From Knufia peltigerae (Eukaryota; Ascomycota; Eurotiomycetes; Chaetothyriales; Trichomeriaceae): DNA of 64,000 nucleotides. Numbering within the stretch: the first letter of the stretch is position 1; each line of letters starts with the position of its first letter. The translations under genes and the position numbers were made by a program. The stretch spans positions 124,001 through 188,000 of the forward strand of contig JAPDRN010000052.1 in NCBI GenBank assembly GCA_030247855.1, given 5' to 3'. Below the pieces are notes generated by a model that was not told where the DNA came from, searched no databases, and worked only from the letters and a program-made list of their open reading frames with translations. Positions 59,401 to 64,000 of this stretch are shown in pieces.

Positions 59401-60329
59401 TCATGGAACTACTAGATGATCTGGGGGCTTGCGACAGAGAGAAAATGCTGGAGATACTCGGAATGATCAGGGTCCAGGTTGAGCACGGTCGCAGCGATCT
59501 TGGGGGTTGGTCTGAAGCAAGGACAGCTCTGCGCGAATGCATCCGGGACATGAATTCAAATTTCGATGCCCAGAATCACCACCACGACGTACAAGTCCAA
59601 GGTCAATGGTGCACTGGAGAAGACGAGCGACTGTTCAGATTGAGGTGGCAATTGCTCTTGGACTTCTTCGAACTACACGATGAATTATACAATCACCCTT
59701 GGGACCTGCCTTTGGACCCTTATGCCCTCATCAGATTCGACGCTTTACACAATCGCCAGATTGCGATATGGGCTAATTCTCCTTGGGAATCAGGACTTCC
59801 GAGATCGAACGCACCGCTTCCTCAACAACTCGTGAGGGCACACGATGTTTTGAGAGACTGGAATGACGACGTGAAGCCTCACCTTCACCACATAGCAAAC
59901 GTAGCAGCTCCAGCAGCTCGCTCATTGCTTACAGTTATCATGGACAAGCTTGAGACTCTGAAGACAATTGACGGGCGTACTAGCGCGTTTTTCACGGAAG
60001 AACATCTCATGTACGGCTTATATTACTTATGCATGGACCTCTGGTCGCAGGAGGCAACGTCCAAGCCGGCACCGATCTTCGAAGATGTTGCTCAGCTGTG
60101 CTTTGAACTGTGGGAGGTAACTGGAAATAACGGCAGCCAGTATCTTGTTCGCCTCCGTGCAAGCCCAGGATGTCGGACCAATAATCCGTTTCTGGTAGAT
60201 GTGGGCTCCAAGCACACGGTAGATGCAGTTCCTGCAGAAATTATAGGAGGCTCTCTGAGGTTAGAAGACCTCGTCAATCGCTGGCAAATTGTCACTGAAG
60301 ATGACACTGGGAAGACGAGCTATCTGTGA
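55823..60329 (+). CDS. C2H2 zinc-finger protein fused to a degenerate Vip1/Asp1/PPIP5K-like kinase-phosphatase
   Basis: Model: join 55823..56062, 56120..57090, 57140..60329; 1466 aa. Residues 1-110 are helical (MEPLISDAFLDCLAKFEQL). Residues 110-380 are low-complexity and include a run of 11-12 Ser encoded by a TCA tract. Residues 385-515 hold Cys/His motifs (FECPYC, YTCTFPACG, a CNLC..H..H finger). From about 630 the sequence follows the PPIP5K ATP-grasp domain in order: ILGVCAFDEMARSSS, VIIFGDKTILDDDFEDWPICD, FPLHKAIAYARLRQPFLIND, DRRISLMIL, ITKPFVEKP, RRLFLHDGKAMSEY, GSSYIYEAF, DEDYYEQCSTIL. The phosphatase half follows: LKGLVVCIQSGDHVP, LSWGG..., YALIRFDALHN, FFTEEHLMYGL. The metal-site motif (DVNG in active enzymes) is SVGR at 939-942, and RHxxRxP is QSGDHVP at 993-999. 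It is probably catalytically dead, perhaps an inositol-polyphosphate sensor. Confidence 0.83.
56439..56474. repeat. In-frame TCA/CAT microsatellite encoding polyserine
   Basis: About eleven TCA units inside the fusion gene, giving an uninterrupted serine run. Slippage would alter length without frameshift in steps of three bases. Confidence 0.8.
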
Positions 60330-62930
60330 ACAGGATGGAAGTCACCCAACAGTGATTCGGCATATTCTTAGAAAGCTTCCTGCCCGAGGCAGAAATATCA
60401 CAACCTAGATAATGACGGCAAATTAATATCGAAGTCCCTTGCCGCCCTCGGAACACACACAATCCAAAACAATTCTCAAGACACTACCGATGCCACGATT
60501 CACGAGTCTGGAGGAAGCGACGACATAGGACTTCAATAGGAGATGCAATCATCCAGGAGGCAAAGTGCTGTTGTGTGTGTGTGGACTTGTAACACGATCA
60601 ATTGATCCTTGCATGCAATCCTCATTGTCACGAAGTGAACCCCCGAGCGAGGCATCAAGTGAATGCATGTTGAATCGTGTACTCCATACCCTACACTCCG
60701 TATTACATTCAATCCAGTGAAATTTCTTTCGTCATTGGATCAACTTGATTGCCCAACAAGTCAAAAGACCCACCACGTCGAAAAGTGGTCTTTGCTTTAC
60801 CAAAAAGTGGTTTGGAGGTTGGGCTTGTCCAAAACCAAAGTTGGGATTAAACTTGGGAATCTTGGCTGCTTTCCATGACTTGGTCGTATCAATCTTTCTC
60901 TTCTACCTCCTCGAGGTGTTTAAAAGAGAGAGAGAGAGAGAAGTAACTAGTGGGAAAGGCATTAGGAAGCGTCGACCGATTGAAAAGACGGGGCCCGGGG
61001 CTTTGAAACTCTCCAAATAACCGTTTTTTTGTCGTTTTTCTTGTTTTGATTTTTCGAGGCAGGTGAAGATGAGTGAAGTATCTGCAGAATAGTATGTGAA
61101 GTGTGTCTTTTGAGATGATGACTTACCTACGGAGTAGATACAGCCAAACTACCTACCTGCTTTGGGGGAAGCGTCAAGCAGAAGTTCACCGAGGAATATC
61201 CAGAAAGCTACTACCCAGTATGGTGGCGTCGTCTCGACATGGCATGGGAGTGGACACTGATCTCGATCGACAGACCACATCATGTCAGGTAGGTAGGTAG
61301 GTAGATAGCTGGCCACAGATCAAAAGATGCTGTTCTTACCTTTAGGTAGGTATCTATAGCCAGAGACCGAAGATTAGCCATTTGATTGTTTTGTCGATTG
61401 TTTCAGCAATGCTTGGGTTTGTATTGTGGGAGCACAATGCACCATTGGAAACCCCCCTCTTTTTTTCGAAGATATTTCAGTACATATCGAGGCCGTTGGG
61501 GGAGTTTTGTTCGCTGGCGGTGAAACAGGATAGAAAAGGTTCTGGTAAGCACCTAATTTTTCAAAGACGAATATATATTATATGGTTATATGAGAATGTC
61601 AGTAGGTACCTCATTAATTGCATCTGATTGAGAAGAATCACGAGGTCTAGATAAAAAAAAAGGGGGGACAAACGAGATTGGTAGCCTCGCCAATCCGACA
61701 GCCTCGCCGCTTCAACTTCGGTTACAATGAAGCAACCGAACACACAACAGCCTCCAACACTCTCGTTTCTTTTGTCTCATGTCTTTGTATTGAACAACTT
61801 ATGAATCTCGGCATGTCCTGAAAACCCCCAAGTAGGTTCATCACGCGGCCCGAGTGTTTTGCTTCATGTCAATGGTTGTGGTCCCTCGTCGATGTTGACA
61901 ACAATTTCTCTTCTCGGGTTTCATGGAGCACGCAAGAACTTCGGGTATCGAACGCAGTCTAACCGAGTACTGAAGCTATTCAATACTGCCGTAACTATGG
62001 TCAAGCGAAAACCTCGGAAGTCCGTTAACCATAGATACTGATACTCCTCAAAATGTCCACGGGTGTGGTGCGTTGACAGTGGTAAGGGAGTTCTTCCCGT
62101 ACAGCAACTTCATTTACTCTTCGTGTTTCCAAGGTTCATCTTCGGAACTTTCAAATGGGTTTGTTTCTACTTTGACTAATCAGTCACTAGCTCTGTTGAC
62201 CGTTTGATCTTGGGTAGTCCCCGAGCGGAACTACAGCAGTACAAACGAATCAACCTCCATGAATCCCGCCATGGTGCGAAATAGGTTCGCTTAATCAAAG
62301 GGGCCATGGTACTGTATATTTCAGGATCTCAACCCCCCCCTTTACAGAAGTTGGTAACTCGTGACGGGACCAGATCTCGTGTTCAAGTACACCCCATGGG
62401 CTGAAGAGAAAAAGCTTCCCTCTCCGCAGAGTTTCTTCGCTTTCTGGAACACATCGGCGGGCCACCAATTCGACCCCGGATTGAAAATGGTCTAGTTTTA
62501 TTGGCACCAGTCCGTCCGGCGTTAGGTCCACAAGACACACACCAACTCTGATGAGCATGATACTCTGAAGCTCTCCTACCTTCGCTTATCATGACTTCTC
62601 CTCCCTTCGGCTCCATGTCGGGTGGCTGGCTTTCTTGTCACTTGGCAAAACTACAATCAGGAGATCTCCAGTCTAGTCCGGCTCGTATAGACTAGGCCGG
62701 TGAAAAGGCTAGGGTTGACTAAAGAAAACAGTCATGGGTGTAGGTAGACTTTTGGTGTGTGTGCTTTCAACCCTGGAGAAAGCAAACTCCACGCAAAAAA
62801 AGTATTAAAAGGACCTCAATTCCTCTGCGACTCTTGGGAACAATCGCTCAAGCCATCATCGATCTTCACACACAACATCAAAAGGTGGACCGACTGATAC
62901 ATTAAAAAGTTACTGTCGTCGTCGTCCAAG
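60330..62930. other. Intergenic, 2.6 kb, no gene recognised
   Basis: Short open frames only. Notable are a GA microsatellite near 60925-60940, TAGG-type tetranucleotide units near 61288-61310, a TACGGAGTA copy at 61138-61146, and a C/T-rich leader before the transporter start. Confidence 0.5.
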
Positions 62931-64000
62931 ATGTCGACCCATGAGAAGACCATCGATCAACATGCCCTCGAACATGTCAACACTCTTGACAAGAAGGATG
63001 TAAGTCCAATTGTCCCAATCGGTATCAAGGATACCGCCTGCCCTTCGACATCTCCCGGTCTCGCTTCTTACTTGACACAACGAGACCAGGATGATGATGA
63101 CTGACTGACACACTGTCCGCAGGTCGTCGAGGTCAAACAAGTCAGCGGCAGCGAGGCCTACAATGAAGCTTTGATCCAAGAGCCCGTCTCTTGGAAGGAC
63201 CGCCGCATGTTGCTGTTGTTCGTCGTCTTGTTGCCGGGGTTCTTCTGCCAGACCATGAACGGTTACGACACCATGCTCTTTGGCGGCCTGCTCAACAACA
63301 AGGAATACTTTCTCAAACACTTCCACGGCGAGAACAAGGGCATCTGGGCGGGGCTGATCACGTCCATGTACCAGATCGGCGGCGTCTGCGCCTTGCCCTT
63401 TGTCGGCCCCTGCATCGACCAGTGGGGCCGTCGCCCGGGCATGTTCATCGGCTCCTTTTTGATCATCGTCGGCACCGTCGTCCAGGGCCTCACGTCCGCC
63501 AACGCCTCCGAGGGTCAGATGATGGGCGGTCGGTTCGTCCTCGGGTTCGGCGTCTCCATCGCCGCCGCCGCGGGGCCCATCTGGATCGTCGAGACGGCCC
63601 ACCCCAAGTACCGGTCCGTCGTGACGGGCCTCTGCAACACCACCTGGCTCGCGGGGTCCATCTTGTCGTCGGGCATCACCCGTGGAGGCCTGGACATCGA
63701 CAACAACAACTCCTGGTTGATCCCCATCTGGTTCCAGATGGTCTTCCCCGGGTTGATCTGCATCTTTGCTTTTCTCATCCCGGAATCTCCGCGGTGGCTC
63801 TACGCCCAGGGCAGGCGCGAGGCCGCCGTCGGTCTGCTCACCAAATGGCACGGCGACGGGGACCGGGAGTCCGCCTGGGTCAAGCTCCAGCTCGCCGAGT
63901 ACGAAGAGTACCTCGAACTCGATGGATCGGTGAGCAGCAACAGCATGCAAACTTGTTCCCGAAGTACGAGGACCAATCTAATCTGTGACCAAAACTCAAC
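62931..64000 (+). CDS. MFS sugar transporter, 5' part (runs off the window)
   Basis: Model: join 62931..62999, 63123..63929, then an intron beginning GTGAGC at 63930; the rest lies beyond the window. The 292 readable residues start MSTHEKTIDQHALEH, then a cytosolic segment and the first six membrane helices. Motifs are LPGFFCQTMNGYDTMLFGG, the MFS loop CIDQWGRRPGMFIGS, GRFVLGFGVSIAAAAGPIWI, VETAHPKYRSVVTGL and the sugar-porter loop PESPRWLYAQGR. This pattern fits fungal hexose/lactose-permease-type (Lac12-like) transporters of the plasma membrane. Longer apparent frames at 62910-63950 (minus) and 63191-63988 (plus) are shadows of its G+C-rich codons. Confidence 0.92.

Noticed and set aside
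61280..61360. TAGG-type repeats resembling telomeric units
   Set aside because: The unit is not TTAGGG and the tract is short and internal, so it is an ordinary microsatellite.
62910..63950. 347-codon minus-strand frame, and a 266-codon plus-strand frame at 63191-63988
   Set aside because: Both overlap the MFS transporter, whose frame shows clear motifs. These two do not.
1..64000. CRISPR arrays, bacterial operons and insertion sequences
   Set aside because: The gene structure is eukaryotic. No regularly spaced repeats, transposase or reverse transcriptase was seen on either strand.

Overview
This is nuclear DNA of a filamentous ascomycete (Pezizomycotina). The genes are split by short introns of about 46-100 bp with GTRNGT donors and CTRAC-type branch sites. 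Two Zn2Cys6 regulators, a bZIP factor, a bZIP-like DUF3425 protein, a GH17 wall glucanase, a GPI-type PEBP-like protein and DUF3405/DUF7580 proteins are all typical of that group. A Eurotiomycete such as a black yeast is possible, but the sequence does not settle it. All splice models were built by hand from reading frames and splice signals; 22 protein-coding genes are supported and one is weak.

Layout. 0.7-11.0 kb: a likely catabolic cluster made of a HyuA-DUF917 hydantoinase/oxoprolinase-type fusion, a Zn2Cys6 regulator, a 12-exon NCS1 nucleobase/hydantoin-type permease and an SDR oxidoreductase. 12.4-14.2 kb: a bZIP-like DUF3425 protein convergent with a second SDR. 15.8-22 kb: surface genes (PEBP-like GPI protein, GH17 glucanase) and a membrane-anchored DUF3405 protein. 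22.8-27.5 kb: a cupin, a Dal5-type MFS transporter and an AhpD-like protein. 28-32 kb: a mitochondrial 3-ketoacid CoA-transferase divergent from a dicarboxylate-type mitochondrial carrier. 31.9-34.4 kb: a second Zn2Cys6 regulator. 34.4-46.6 kb: a gene-poor 12 kb holding only a bZIP gene. 46.6-53.5 kb: a Ser/Thr-rich membrane protein, the CCR4-NOT subunit Rcd1/Caf40, a microsatellite-rich spacer and a pyridoxal-reductase-like aldo/keto reductase. 53.6-60.3 kb: a divergent pair made of a DUF7580 protein and a 1466-residue fusion. 62.9 kb to the end: the 5' part of an MFS sugar transporter.

The most unusual object is the 55.8-60.3 kb gene. Its product joins an N-terminal helical/C2H2 zinc-finger module, common in fungal accessory genes, to what reads as a full-length but catalytically degenerate Vip1/Asp1/PPIP5K inositol-pyrophosphate kinase-phosphatase. 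Both the ATP-grasp metal-binding motif and the histidine-phosphatase RHxxRxP motif are altered. It lies 313 bp from, and is divergently transcribed from, the DUF7580 gene. I know of no described system with this architecture. Other observations include two GC-AG introns, a 19-nt exon, a stem-loop in the NCS1/regulator promoter, and eleven intergenic copies of a 9-mer.
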